DNA from: Alkalihalobacillus sp047302405
GTDB taxonomy: Bacteria > Bacillota > Bacilli > Bacillales > Bacillaceae_D
Direction: 5' to 3'
Assembly (NCBI RefSeq): GCF_047302405.1
Contig: NZ_CP154853.1
Location: 1,426,001 to 1,490,000, forward strand
Length of the DNA: 64,000 nucleotides
The number at the start of each line of letters is the position of its first letter. The stretch's first letter is position 1. Position numbers and translations under genes: made by a program. The notes beneath the pieces are model-generated. The model saw only the letters and a program-made list of their open reading frames with translations, ran no database searches and was not told the DNA's origin. Below are positions 31,332 to 39,785 of this stretch, piece after piece.

Positions 31332-33515
31332 TTGAAACCGTATAAAAAGTTCGGACAAATTCAAGTGGCAGAAGAGCTTGTTCACTTTGTTGAAAAAGAA
31401 GCGTTAATCGGATTAAATTTAGATAAAAATCAGTTTTGGGCAAAGTTTGAAAATCTGATTGAAATATTAAGTCCAATTAATAATCAATTGTTATCAAAGC
31501 GAGTGCATTTACAGGAGCAAATAAATCAATGGTATCAAGATAATCGTGCGTTTGAACCAAAGGCATATCAAGAGTTTTTAACGGAAATCGGTTATTTAGA
31601 AAAGCGGGTGGCTGATTTTCATATTACAACAGAGAATGTCGATGAGGAAATTGCTAGGCAAGCTGGCCCGCAACTCGTTGTTCCTTTAGACAATGCAAGA
31701 TATGCGATTAATGCAGCGAACGCGAGATGGGGTAGTCTGTATGATGCCCTTTATGGAACAAATGTGATAGATGAAAGTGAAGATACTAAAAGAACAACTC
31801 AATACAATCCATTAAGAGGGAAGAAAGTTGTCGAGTATACAAAGTTATTTCTCGATAAAGTCATTCCTTTAGAGCAAGGAAGTCATAGTGAGGCGAAACA
31901 ATATCAAATCACAGCAGGAACGCTTTCTATTGCGTTAGAAAATGGTCAAGTGACTAAATTAAAAGATCCGAAGAAGTTTATTGGTTATGTTGGTGAACTG
32001 GATGAACCGAAAACAATCCTTTGTCAAAATCATCAACTTCATTTCGAAATTAAAATTGATCGACATGATGAAATTGGGCAGTTTGATCAGGCAGGTATTA
32101 AAGATATTATTTTAGAATCGGCTTTAACGACAATCATGGATTGTGAAGATTCGGTCGCAGCTGTTGATACAACTGATAAAGTGCATATTTATCGTAACTG
32201 GCTTGGGTTAATGAAAGGAAATTTAACATCGACTTTTACGAAAAATGGTGTGCAGCTACTTCGGCAGTTAAATCAAGATCGCCATTATAGAAGAGGGAAT
32301 GGAGAGGAATTTTCCCTATCAGGCCGTTCCCTTATGTTTATTCGTAATGTCGGCCATCTTATGACCTCAAATCTCATTTTAGATAAGGTTGGTCAAGAAG
32401 TGCCAGAGGGTATTATTGATGCGGTTATAACAAGCCTTATTGCGAAACATTCTATTATGGGCTTAAGTGAACTTAAAAATTCAAAGGAACGTTCGATTTA
32501 TATCGTGAAACCGAAAATGCATGGTTCCGAAGAAGTTGAGTTCGCGAACCGAATATTTAATATGGTGGAAGATATGTTAGAAATGGAGCGCTATACATTA
32601 AAAATAGGGGTAATGGATGAAGAACGTCGTACATCCGTTAATTTAATCAATTGTATTGAAAAAGTAAAAGAACGGATTGCCTTTATTAATACAGGCTTTT
32701 TAGACCGTACGGGTGATGAAATCTTTACTTCAATGGAATTAGGGTCAGTCGTTCCGAAAGCAGAAATGAAGCAGGAGAAATGGTTACGGGCTTATGAACG
32801 GTCAAATGTAAAAAGTGGCTTAAAAACGGGGTTTCAACAACGTGCTCAGATCGGTAAAGGGATGTGGGCTATGCCAGATGAGATGAAGGCAATGTTAGAG
32901 CTAAAAAGTGATCACCCGAAGTCAGGAGCAAATACAGCCTGGGTTCCATCTCCAACAGCGGCCACTTTACATGCGATTCATTATCATCAAATTAATGTAG
33001 TCGATGTTCAAATGAAAAAAAGGGAGGATAATCATTCGTACTTAGAGGAGATCTTAACACCGCCGATTTCAAAAGAGCGTGCTTGGGATAGGCAAACGAT
33101 TCAAAATGAATTAGATAACAATGTACAAGGAATATTAGGGTATGTTGTACGGTGGGTTCATCAAGGGGTTGGTTGCTCGAAAGTACCAGATATTCATAAT
33201 GTCGGACTAATGGAAGATCGAGCGACATTAAGAATCTCAAGTCAACATATCGCCAATTGGTTACATCATCAGATTTGTACAGAAGAACAAGTCATCGACA
33301 CCTTTTATCGAATGGCCAAAGTCGTGGACGAACAAAACCGTGATGATAAGACATACCGAGTATTAGTGCATAATGGGCAACGTTCTAACGCATTTGAAGC
33401 GGCGCTGGAACTAGTGCTTAAAGGTAGGGAGCAACCAAATGGTTATACGGAGCCAATTTTACATCGCTATCGACTGAAAGAAAAAGAAGAACATTTACAA
33501 AAACAAAGTATATAA
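31332..33515 (+). CDS. glcB: Malate synthase G
   Basis: A 727-residue malate synthase of the large G type, condensing glyoxylate with acetyl-CoA. Landmarks are VVPLDNARYAINAANARWGSLYDALYGT, ILESALTTIMDCEDSVAAVD (magnesium-binding Asp/Glu), GRSLMFIRNVGHLMTSN, YIVKPKMHGSEEVEF, GVMDEERRTSVNL and SGANTAWVPSPTAATLHA. It starts at TTG 31332, 9 nt after GGAGG. Its close position behind isocitrate lyase completes the shunt. Use of the G isoform, not the shorter A isoform of about 530 residues, is a notable choice. Confidence 0.94.
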   Translation: MKPYKKFGQIQVAEELVHFVEKEALIGLNLDKNQFWAKFENLIEILSPINNQLLSKRVHLQEQINQWYQDNRAFEPKAYQEFLTEIGYLEKRVADFHITTENVDEEIARQAGPQLVVPLDNARYAINAANARWGSLYDALYGTNVIDESEDTKRTTQYNPLRGKKVVEYTKLFLDKVIPLEQGSHSEAKQYQITAGTLSIALENGQVTKLKDPKKFIGYVGELDEPKTILCQNHQLHFEIKIDRHDEIGQFDQAGIKDIILESALTTIMDCEDSVAAVDTTDKVHIYRNWLGLMKGNLTSTFTKNGVQLLRQLNQDRHYRRGNGEEFSLSGRSLMFIRNVGHLMTSNLILDKVGQEVPEGIIDAVITSLIAKHSIMGLSELKNSKERSIYIVKPKMHGSEEVEFANRIFNMVEDMLEMERYTLKIGVMDEERRTSVNLINCIEKVKERIAFINTGFLDRTGDEIFTSMELGSVVPKAEMKQEKWLRAYERSNVKSGLKTGFQQRAQIGKGMWAMPDEMKAMLELKSDHPKSGANTAWVPSPTAATLHAIHYHQINVVDVQMKKREDNHSYLEEILTPPISKERAWDRQTIQNELDNNVQGILGYVVRWVHQGVGCSKVPDIHNVGLMEDRATLRISSQHIANWLHHQICTEEQVIDTFYRMAKVVDEQNRDDKTYRVLVHNGQRSNAFEAALELVLKGREQPNGYTEPILHRYRLKEKEEHLQKQSI

Positions 33516-33562
33516 ATAGAATCAGAATAACACATAGTCAAACGCATTCAAATGTTTAGTTC

Positions 33563-33610
33563 AGCTTGTCGACAAAATCTCTGAAATGGGATAGTTGGCA
33601 AGCTTTTTTG
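33563..33610 (+). terminator. Rho-independent terminator of malate synthase gene
   Basis: AGCTTGTCGAC pairs with GTTGGCAAGCT (two G-T pairs), followed by a T-run. Confidence 0.75.
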
Positions 33611-33667
33611 TAAGAAAGTGTTTCCGCTCGAATAAGGTTGGAGTATAATAGGTTAAAATTTAATTTC

Positions 33668-33696
33668 TTGCAATTTTAAAGTACGGGTGATAAAAT
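33668..33696 (+). promoter_or_regulatory. Promoter of the riboflavin operon
   Basis: TTGCAA (33668-33673), a 17-nt spacer and TAAAAT (33691-33696) lie about 45 bp upstream of the FMN riboswitch. Confidence 0.6.
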
Positions 33697-33742
33697 TCAT
33701 ATCAATCCAATGTTTATACTTTGATTGGAGAAAATTTCATAT

Positions 33743-33893
33743 GATCCTTCGGGGCGGGGTGCAATTCCCCACCGGCGGTGATGAGGGTTTTTACCCTCTT
33801 AGTCCGTGACCCGCTCATTAGCTTTTAGTTAATGAACGGCTGACCTAGTGTAAGTCTAGGACCGACAGTAATAGTCTGGATGGGAGAAGGAGA
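33743..33893 (+). promoter_or_regulatory. FMN riboswitch (RFN element)
   Basis: The invariant blocks are all present in order: TTCGGGGCGGGGTGCAATTC, CCCACCGGCGGT, AGTCCGTGACCCG, the GACCTAGTG ... CTAGGACCGACAGT arm and TAGTCTGGATGGGAGAAGGA. It lies ahead of the ribDE-BA-H operon. About 140 nt separate it from a terminator hairpin, the usual transcription-attenuation layout in Bacillaceae: FMN binding favours termination. Confidence 0.97.
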
Positions 33894-34032
33894 GCATGTC
33901 TATTTGTTTACACAATCAATCTGTCTTTTTTGATAGTTTGTTTGCGTCTATTTGCTTTATTTAAAAAAACGGAGCTACCGGTTTATTTAAATATGGCTAC
34001 AATTAGGCTTATTCAGTGCTAGTTTTTACATA

Positions 34033-34064
34033 CCCCCGGGAGAGTTTATCTTTCGGGGTTTTTT
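34033..34064 (+). terminator. Riboswitch-controlled terminator
   Basis: CCCCG and CGGGG pair, extended by AGA/TCT within the loop, followed by six T. It ends just ahead of the ribD ribosome-binding site. Confidence 0.85.
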
Positions 34065-34088
34065 CGTTTTTATTAGGAGGTGATGGAA

Positions 34089-35168
34089 GTGACGGATCAG
34101 GAATATATGAAGCTGGCGATTCGATTGGCTGAAAAAACAGAAGGGCAAACGTCCCCAAACCCTATGGTAGGTGCAGTTGTTGTGAAGGATGGCCAGGTCG
34201 TTGGTTTTGGTGCTCACCTCAAACGTGGCGAAGGTCATGCGGAAGTACTTGCCTTACAAATGGCAGATGAAAAAGCAGAAGGTTCAACCGTTTATGTGAC
34301 GTTGGAACCTTGTAGCCATTATGGTAAAACCCCACCTTGTGCTGATTTGTTAGTCGAAAAAAAAGTAAAAAGAGTTGTGGTCGCTACGGTTGATCCAAAT
34401 CCGCAAGTATCAGGTACAGGTATTACTCGTTTAAAAAAAGCAGGCATTCAAGTGACAGTAGGTGTATGTGAAGAAGAAGCGATTCAATTAAATGAAGTCT
34501 TCTTTTATTATATATTAACTAAACAGCCGTATGTCACGTTAAAAGCAGCGATGACTTTAGATGGAAAAATAGCAACGGTTACAGGTGAAAGTAAGTGGAT
34601 TACGAGTGAGGAAGCTCGGGAGGATGTACACCAATACAGGCATAAACATGATGCGATTTTGGTAGGGATTGGGACAGTTCTTGCTGATAATCCAGCTTTA
34701 ACAACGCGACTTGAATTCGGTGGGAAAAACCCAATTCGAATTGTCTTAGATAGTGAACTACGAATCCCACTCGATTCAAAGCTTGTAACAGATGGACTTG
34801 CTCCTACATGGGTGTTTACAAATCGAGAAACGCCTTTAGAAAAAGTGAAAAAGCTACAAAGTGTAGGAGTCGAAGTTTATCAGATTGGTACAGATTTAAA
34901 TGATGTGCTTCGTACACTTGGTCAAAAGGAAATCACCTCCTTATTTGTTGAAGGTGGATCACAAATTCACGGACAATTTATCGAAAAGAAACTGGTCCAA
35001 CAAGTCATTACTTATTTTGCCCCGAAGATGCTTGCTGGTGAAAGGGCTCCGACTTTTTCAGGAGGGAACGGAATTCAGTCTTTAGCCGAACATTTACGTT
35101 TGGAATTTGTGAGCATCGAGCAGCTTGGACCAGATATAAAAATCATTTCAAAAGTGCGGGAGGGTTGA
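34089..35168 (+). CDS. ribD: Bifunctional riboflavin deaminase/reductase RibD
   Basis: A 359-residue two-domain enzyme for the second and third steps of riboflavin synthesis. The deaminase domain has the zinc motif HAEVLAL and PCSHYGKTPPC (residues about 45-85). The reductase domain has KAAMTLDGKIATVTGESKWITSEEAR and a late FVEGGSQIHG. I prefer GTG 34089, 8 nt after AGGAGG; ATG 34083 and GTG 34080 sit too close to that signal. First gene of the operon; the stop is 2 bp before the ribE start. Confidence 0.94.
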   Translation: MTDQEYMKLAIRLAEKTEGQTSPNPMVGAVVVKDGQVVGFGAHLKRGEGHAEVLALQMADEKAEGSTVYVTLEPCSHYGKTPPCADLLVEKKVKRVVVATVDPNPQVSGTGITRLKKAGIQVTVGVCEEEAIQLNEVFFYYILTKQPYVTLKAAMTLDGKIATVTGESKWITSEEAREDVHQYRHKHDAILVGIGTVLADNPALTTRLEFGGKNPIRIVLDSELRIPLDSKLVTDGLAPTWVFTNRETPLEKVKKLQSVGVEVYQIGTDLNDVLRTLGQKEITSLFVEGGSQIHGQFIEKKLVQQVITYFAPKMLAGERAPTFSGGNGIQSLAEHLRLEFVSIEQLGPDIKIISKVREG

Positions 35169-35170
35169 GA

Positions 35171-35824
35171 ATGTTTACTGGAATTGTCGAGGAAATTGGC
35201 GAAATTGCCACGGTGAAACAAAATGGTGAAGCGATTGTTATGAAAATAAATGCAAGAAAGGTTTTAGCAGATGTACATTTGGGTGATAGTATTTCTGTAA
35301 ATGGTGTTTGTTTAACAGTAACCGAATTTAATCATCAGAGCTTTAGTGTTGATATGATGCCTGAAACGGTTAGAGCCACGAGTTTAAATGGACTAAATCG
35401 AGGGAGTAAAGTCAATTTAGAACGAGCGATGAAAGCGGATGGAAGGTTTGGGGGACATATCGTTTCTGGGCATGTCGATGGAATTGGTAAAATTATTTCA
35501 AAACAACGTGAGCATAATGCGATTTATTATCAAGTGCAAGTGAAGGAATCATTAACTGATTATATGGTTTATAAAGGCTCAATTACTGTTGATGGAATTA
35601 GTTTAACGTTATTTCGTGTCGACACCGACCGATTTACGATTTCAATCATTCCGCATACGTTAGAAGAAACGATTTTAGGAACAAAAGAAGTTGGCGATAT
35701 TGTCAACATTGAATGTGATATCTTAGGGAAATATATTGAGAAAATGCTTAACAAACAAAAAAGTCCTCACCCTAAACAAGATACAATGACTTCACAATTT
35801 TTAGAAGAGAACGGATTCAAATAA
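35171..35824 (+). CDS. ribE: Riboflavin synthase alpha subunit
   Basis: A 217-residue protein made of two homologous lumazine-binding barrels, beginning MFTGIVEEIGEI at ATG 35171, 6 nt after GGAGGG. The first half has SISVNGVCLTVTEF and the FSVDMMPETVRATSL segment. The second half has GGHIVSGHVDGIGKI and GSITVDGISLTLF. It dismutates lumazine to riboflavin in the last step of the pathway, together with RibH. Confidence 0.94.
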   Translation: MFTGIVEEIGEIATVKQNGEAIVMKINARKVLADVHLGDSISVNGVCLTVTEFNHQSFSVDMMPETVRATSLNGLNRGSKVNLERAMKADGRFGGHIVSGHVDGIGKIISKQREHNAIYYQVQVKESLTDYMVYKGSITVDGISLTLFRVDTDRFTISIIPHTLEETILGTKEVGDIVNIECDILGKYIEKMLNKQKSPHPKQDTMTSQFLEENGFK

Positions 35825-35837
35825 AGGAGGGATTATT

Positions 35838-37064
35838 GTGGCAGATGAACAAATATTTGATTCGATTCGAGAAGCAATTGACGCTTTAAAAAGAGGCGAG
35901 GTTATTATCGTATGTGACGATGAAGATCGGGAAAATGAAGGCGATTTTCTTTCGTTAGCCGATAAAACAACCCCAGATGTCATAAACTTTATGGTCACTT
36001 ATGGGCGTGGTCTCGTTTGTGTACCGATTACAGAAGAACGAGCTAAAAGTCTTGAATTAGTCCCAATGGTTGATGTGAATACGGACCCTCATGGAACGGC
36101 CTTTACGGTTAGTGTGGACCACCATACAACAACAACAGGTATTTCGGCTTTTGAACGAGCTACAACGGTTCAAGAATTAATGGCAGAGACGGCAACAAAA
36201 GCGGACTTTAAAAAGCCTGGTCATATCTTTCCACTCGTTGCTAAGGACGGTGGTGTGTTAAGAAGAGCGGGACATACGGAAGCGGCAGTCGATTTAGCAA
36301 GGCTGGCCGGGTCTAAAAATCCAGGTGGCGTTATTTGTGAGATTATGAATGAAGATGGTTCAATGGCCCGTGTTCCTGAATTGAAAAAACTGGCCAATGA
36401 GCACGATTTAAAAATGATTACGATTCAGGATTTAATTCATTACAGACGGCAAATGGAAACTCTTATTCAAAAAGAAGTTGAAATTGAACTACCAACTGAT
36501 TTTGGTCATTTTAAAGCGATAGGTTATAGCAATGTTCTCGATCAAGTGGAAAGTATTGCTTTAGTTAAAGGAGATATATCAAGTGATGAACCAACACTAG
36601 TTCGAGTTCATTCGGAATGTTTAACCGGAGATGTGTTTGGTTCACATCGTTGTGATTGTGGTCCACAGTTACATGCTGCGTTAGCTCAAATTGAAAAAGC
36701 TGGTAAGGGCATTTTGCTTTATATGAGGCAAGAAGGCCGTGGGATTGGTTTGCTAAATAAATTAAAGGCATATAAGCTGCAAGAAGAAGGCTATGATACA
36801 GTTGAAGCAAATGAGAAATTAGGATTTCCAGCTGACTTACGGGATTACGGGATTGGTGCACAAATTTTACGTGATTTAGGGGTTAGAGAAATGCAACTCT
36901 TAACGAATAATCCGCGGAAAATTACAGGGCTTACCGGTTATGGTTTAGTTGTAAAAGAACGAGTGCCATTACAACTTCCACATAATCGTGATAATGAACA
37001 GTATTTACGAACAAAAACGGAAAAACTTGGACATTTATTGAATTTTCATTCAACAACAAATTAG
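35838..37064 (+). CDS. ribBA: DHBP synthase / GTP cyclohydrolase II
   Basis: A 408-residue fusion. The N-terminal dihydroxybutanone-phosphate synthase has VIIVCDDEDRENEGDF and RAGHTEAAVDLARLAG. The C-terminal GTP cyclohydrolase II, from about residue 205, has the zinc-binding HSECLTGDVFGSHRCDCG and RQEGRGIGL. Together they supply both precursors of lumazine. The start is GTG 35838 behind AAAGGAGGG. The order ribD-ribE-ribBA-ribH is that of B. subtilis. Confidence 0.95.
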   Translation: MADEQIFDSIREAIDALKRGEVIIVCDDEDRENEGDFLSLADKTTPDVINFMVTYGRGLVCVPITEERAKSLELVPMVDVNTDPHGTAFTVSVDHHTTTTGISAFERATTVQELMAETATKADFKKPGHIFPLVAKDGGVLRRAGHTEAAVDLARLAGSKNPGGVICEIMNEDGSMARVPELKKLANEHDLKMITIQDLIHYRRQMETLIQKEVEIELPTDFGHFKAIGYSNVLDQVESIALVKGDISSDEPTLVRVHSECLTGDVFGSHRCDCGPQLHAALAQIEKAGKGILLYMRQEGRGIGLLNKLKAYKLQEEGYDTVEANEKLGFPADLRDYGIGAQILRDLGVREMQLLTNNPRKITGLTGYGLVVKERVPLQLPHNRDNEQYLRTKTEKLGHLLNFHSTTN

Positions 37065-37077
37065 AGGAGGAATTATG

Positions 37078-37545
37078 ATGGGGAAAACATATGAAGGTAA
37101 TTTAGTCGCAACAGGGTTAAAAGTAGGGATTGTCGTGGGTCGATTTAATGAGTTTATTACGAGTAAACTTTTAAGTGGGGCACAGGATGGCTTAGTTCGT
37201 CACGGAGTTTCTGAAGCGGATATTGATGTAGCTTGGGTGCCTGGAGCTTTTGAAATTCCATTTGCCGCGAAAAAAATGCTTGATACAGGGAAATATGATG
37301 CTGTGATTACATTAGGAACAGTTATTCGTGGGGCAACTCCTCACTTTGATTATGTGTGTAATGAAGTAGCAAAAGGAGTTTCTTCTTTAGCTTTATCATC
37401 AGGAAAACCGGTTATTTTTGGTGTCTTAACGACAGATACGATTGAACAAGCAGTTGAACGTGCTGGAACAAAAGCGGGCAATAAAGGTTGGGATGCAGCA
37501 ACAGCAGCGATTGAAATGGCTAATTTAGGGAGAGCCTTTGAGTAA
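37078..37545 (+). CDS. ribH: 6,7-Dimethyl-8-ribityllumazine synthase
   Basis: A 155-residue lumazine synthase with VVGRFNEFITSKLLSGA, WVPGAFEIPFAAKKM, TLGTVIRGATPHFDYVCNE (catalytic His) and AGTKAGNKGWDAATAAIEMANL. Two ATG codons (37075 and 37078) follow AGGAGG; the second has better spacing. Last gene of the operon: the acetyltransferase gene ribT, which follows ribH in B. subtilis, is absent here. Confidence 0.94.
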   Translation: MGKTYEGNLVATGLKVGIVVGRFNEFITSKLLSGAQDGLVRHGVSEADIDVAWVPGAFEIPFAAKKMLDTGKYDAVITLGTVIRGATPHFDYVCNEVAKGVSSLALSSGKPVIFGVLTTDTIEQAVERAGTKAGNKGWDAATAAIEMANLGRAFE

Positions 37546-37610
37546 TGGTTTGAAAGTTAAAATCGAGAGCGTTTTAAAAAATTAGTATGAAATTAAAACA
37601 ATCTCATAAA

Positions 37611-37660
37611 AAAAGTCCCGTTCAGTTCATCAACAAATGATGGCGAACAGGACTTTTCTT
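37611..37660. terminator. Bidirectional terminator between ribH and ypuF
   Basis: AAAAGTCC and GGACTTTT, with an inner GTTC/GAAC and CATC/GATG pairing, form one stem with T-runs on both strands. It lies between the convergent genes. Confidence 0.85.
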
Positions 37661-38190
37661 TAGGTTGAACTTCTTTGTCGCTTTAATAGTTCAAGTTCGC
37701 GTTCTTCAATAACGTCGCTTCTATCTCGTAAACGATGTTTGTTGATGATAAACGGATCGGGGACTACTCCATCTTTTTGCCAATCAAGCTTTAACTCTCC
37801 TCTTCTTTTTTCCATTTTTACTAACAAAGAATGATCAAGTAAGGGAAGTTGAATAGGTTCAAATGGATTGTTTTTATGATTGGGTAATTGTGCGATTCGT
37901 TCTTTTACCGCCTTTATAAGTAATTTAGGGTCAAGCGATAATTTTTCTAATGCAGGCTGATTATTCGTAAAAATGCTGGCAGCTCTTGAAAGCATTTTAT
38001 TGGCACCGAGAATATTCCCTCGCCGTTCATGATATAAACCAACTGAAAGCTGGATAAGCCCAACCCAAATAATATCACGGTGTTTGGCTGTTTTTTCCTT
38101 CCAATATTCTTCTAGTACTTCATGGCATTCAAAGTAGTCTTGATTAACATGAAAATAAGTTAAATAATCAATATAGGCATTCGGATACAT
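37660..38190 (-). CDS. ypuF: DUF309 protein, YpuF-like
   Basis: A 176-residue protein starting at ATG 38190 behind AAAGGATGG; the 7-codon extension overlaps that signal. The DUF309 core is YFECHEVLEEYWKEK, followed by WVGLIQLSVGLYHERRGN. Its helical bundle contains the conserved HxxLExxW residues. The function is unknown. In B. subtilis ypuF is likewise found between the rib operon and scpA, so synteny supports the assignment. Confidence 0.82.
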   Translation of the reverse strand: MYPNAYIDYLTYFHVNQDYFECHEVLEEYWKEKTAKHRDIIWVGLIQLSVGLYHERRGNILGANKMLSRAASIFTNNQPALEKLSLDPKLLIKAVKERIAQLPNHKNNPFEPIQLPLLDHSLLVKMEKRRGELKLDWQKDGVVPDPFIINKHRLRDRSDVIEERELELLKRQRSST

Positions 38191-38343
38191 CGTAAACCAT
38201 CCTTTAATCACTTGTTATTATCTATTATTGTATCATCAAACAATTTGTCTTGTGAAGTGACTGACAAGGAAAAGACCATTACGGTGTCTGAGGAAATATG
38301 ATATAATTCAATGAAAATAATAAGCTAATAGGAAGTGCTAGTG

Positions 38344-38355
38344 ATGGCTGAATGA
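38344..38355 (+). promoter_or_regulatory. Three-codon mini-ORF overlapping the scpA start
   Basis: ATG GCT GAA TGA has GGAAGTG 6 nt upstream, and its stop overlaps the scpA start codon by ATGA (38352-38355). No other ribosome-binding site is suitably placed for scpA. ScpA may therefore be translated by termination-reinitiation. MAE is also the start of B. subtilis ScpA, so this may be a relic of the ancestral start shifted out of frame by a short insertion. Confidence 0.5.
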
Positions 38356-39119
38356 GTTCATACCAAGTGAAATTGGACAGTTTTGAAGGTCCTCTTGATT
38401 TATTGCTTCATTTAATTAATCAGGCCGAGGTCGATATATACGACATCCCAGTTGCCAAAATAACCGATCAGTATTTGTCTTATATACATACGATGCAGGA
38501 AATTCAATTAGATATTGCCAGTGAGTATTTAGTGATGGCCGCAACTCTTCTAGCCATTAAGTCCAAAATGCTTCTCCCTAATCAAGAGCTTGATTATGAG
38601 GAAGATGTTTATGATTTAGATGAAGAAGATGACCCGCGCGAAGAATTAATAAGTCGCTTAGTTGAATATCGAAAGTATAAAGAAGCGGCTTCTGATTTAA
38701 AAGATAAAGAAGAAGAGAGAAGTTTTGTTTTAACGAGAGCACCAGAGGATTTAGAGCCTTATGTATCAGAGCAAGAAAAACGCGACATCACGATTCAAGG
38801 GGTTTCTTTATTTGATATGTTATCAGCTTACCAGAAACTTTTAAAAAGGCAGAAGCTAAAAGCACCACAAACAAGAACGGTAAGAAATCAGGAATATTCG
38901 ATTGAAGATAGAATGAATGAAGTCATTGATTATTTACTGATCAACCAAGGGAAATGTGCATTTGAACAATTATTTGAGCCGAGTGATCGTTCCCAAATGG
39001 TCGTAACGTTTTTGGCTATATTAGAATTAATGAAAACAAAAGCCATCTCATGTCAACAGTCTGAGAACTTTTCAAGTATTATGATTTACCAAATGGAAGA
39101 GGAGACGTTCCGTGCATAA
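38352..39119 (+). CDS. scpA: Segregation and condensation protein ScpA
   Basis: A 255-residue kleisin-family subunit of the SMC-ScpAB condensin. The N-terminal helical domain (YQVKLDSFEGPLDLLLHLINQAEVDIYDIPVAKITDQYL) binds the SMC neck. A middle acidic linker (LDYEEDVYDLDEEDD) follows, and the C-terminal winged helix contacts the SMC head. Length is normal. It overlaps scpB by 8 bp. The start relies on an upstream mini-ORF. Confidence 0.93.
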   Translation: MSSYQVKLDSFEGPLDLLLHLINQAEVDIYDIPVAKITDQYLSYIHTMQEIQLDIASEYLVMAATLLAIKSKMLLPNQELDYEEDVYDLDEEDDPREELISRLVEYRKYKEAASDLKDKEEERSFVLTRAPEDLEPYVSEQEKRDITIQGVSLFDMLSAYQKLLKRQKLKAPQTRTVRNQEYSIEDRMNEVIDYLLINQGKCAFEQLFEPSDRSQMVVTFLAILELMKTKAISCQQSENFSSIMIYQMEEETFRA

Positions 39120-39699
39120 AAAAGAGTTAGTTGCGGTAATAGAAAGTTTACTTTTTGTTTCAGGTGATGAAGGATTATCTGAAGCCCAGTTATTTGAGAT
39201 TATTAATGTTGAGAAAGTGGAAATACAGCTTGCATTAGAGCAGTTAAAAGAGGAATATAAAAAAAAATCAAGAGGGTTACAAATCATTGAAATAGCGAAT
39301 ACGTATCGTTTAGCAACAAAAGCAGAGCATTTAAGTTATATTAAAGCGTTGGCTATTTCTCCTATTCATACAGGGTTATCACAAGCCGCTCTTGAAACGT
39401 TAGCGATCGTTGCGTATAAACAGCCGATTACGCGAATTGAAATTGAAGAAATTCGTGGGGTCAAATCAGAAAAAGCGTTACAGTCATTAAGCTCTAAGCT
39501 TTTAATTAAAGAAGCTGGTCGAGCAAAAGGAACAGGGCGACCCATTTTATATGGAACGACACCGCAATTTTTAGATCATTTTGGTTTAAAAACGATAGAT
39601 GAGCTTCCTCCATTACCTGAGCATACCGATGCAGAGGATATAGATGAAGATGCCGATTTATTTATGCGTGATTTAGAAATAGAGCAAACAGAGGATTAA
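39112..39699 (+). CDS. scpB: Segregation and condensation protein ScpB
   Basis: A 195-residue protein of two winged-helix domains: ELVAVIESLLFVSGDEGLSEAQL first, and LSQAALETLAIVAYKQPITRIEIEEIRGVKSEKAL second, with GRAKGTGRPILYGTT. It dimerises and binds ScpA in the condensin complex. The start is GTG 39112, inside the end of scpA, with GAGGAG upstream. The gene ends in an acidic tail, and a terminator overlaps the stop. Confidence 0.94.
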   Translation: MHKKELVAVIESLLFVSGDEGLSEAQLFEIINVEKVEIQLALEQLKEEYKKKSRGLQIIEIANTYRLATKAEHLSYIKALAISPIHTGLSQAALETLAIVAYKQPITRIEIEEIRGVKSEKALQSLSSKLLIKEAGRAKGTGRPILYGTTPQFLDHFGLKTIDELPPLPEHTDAEDIDEDADLFMRDLEIEQTED

Positions 39700-39712
39700 C
39701 CTCTGTTTTTTT
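39688..39712 (+). terminator. Rho-independent terminator of scpAB
   Basis: CAGAGG (39689-39694) and CCTCTG (39700-39705) pair around a 5-nt loop containing the scpB stop codon, with seven T following. Confidence 0.85.
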
Positions 39713-39785
39713 CTTTGCTTAAAAATAAGAACATATAGGCTGACTACTCATAATATAGGAACATCATGATATTTAGGAGGGAACC

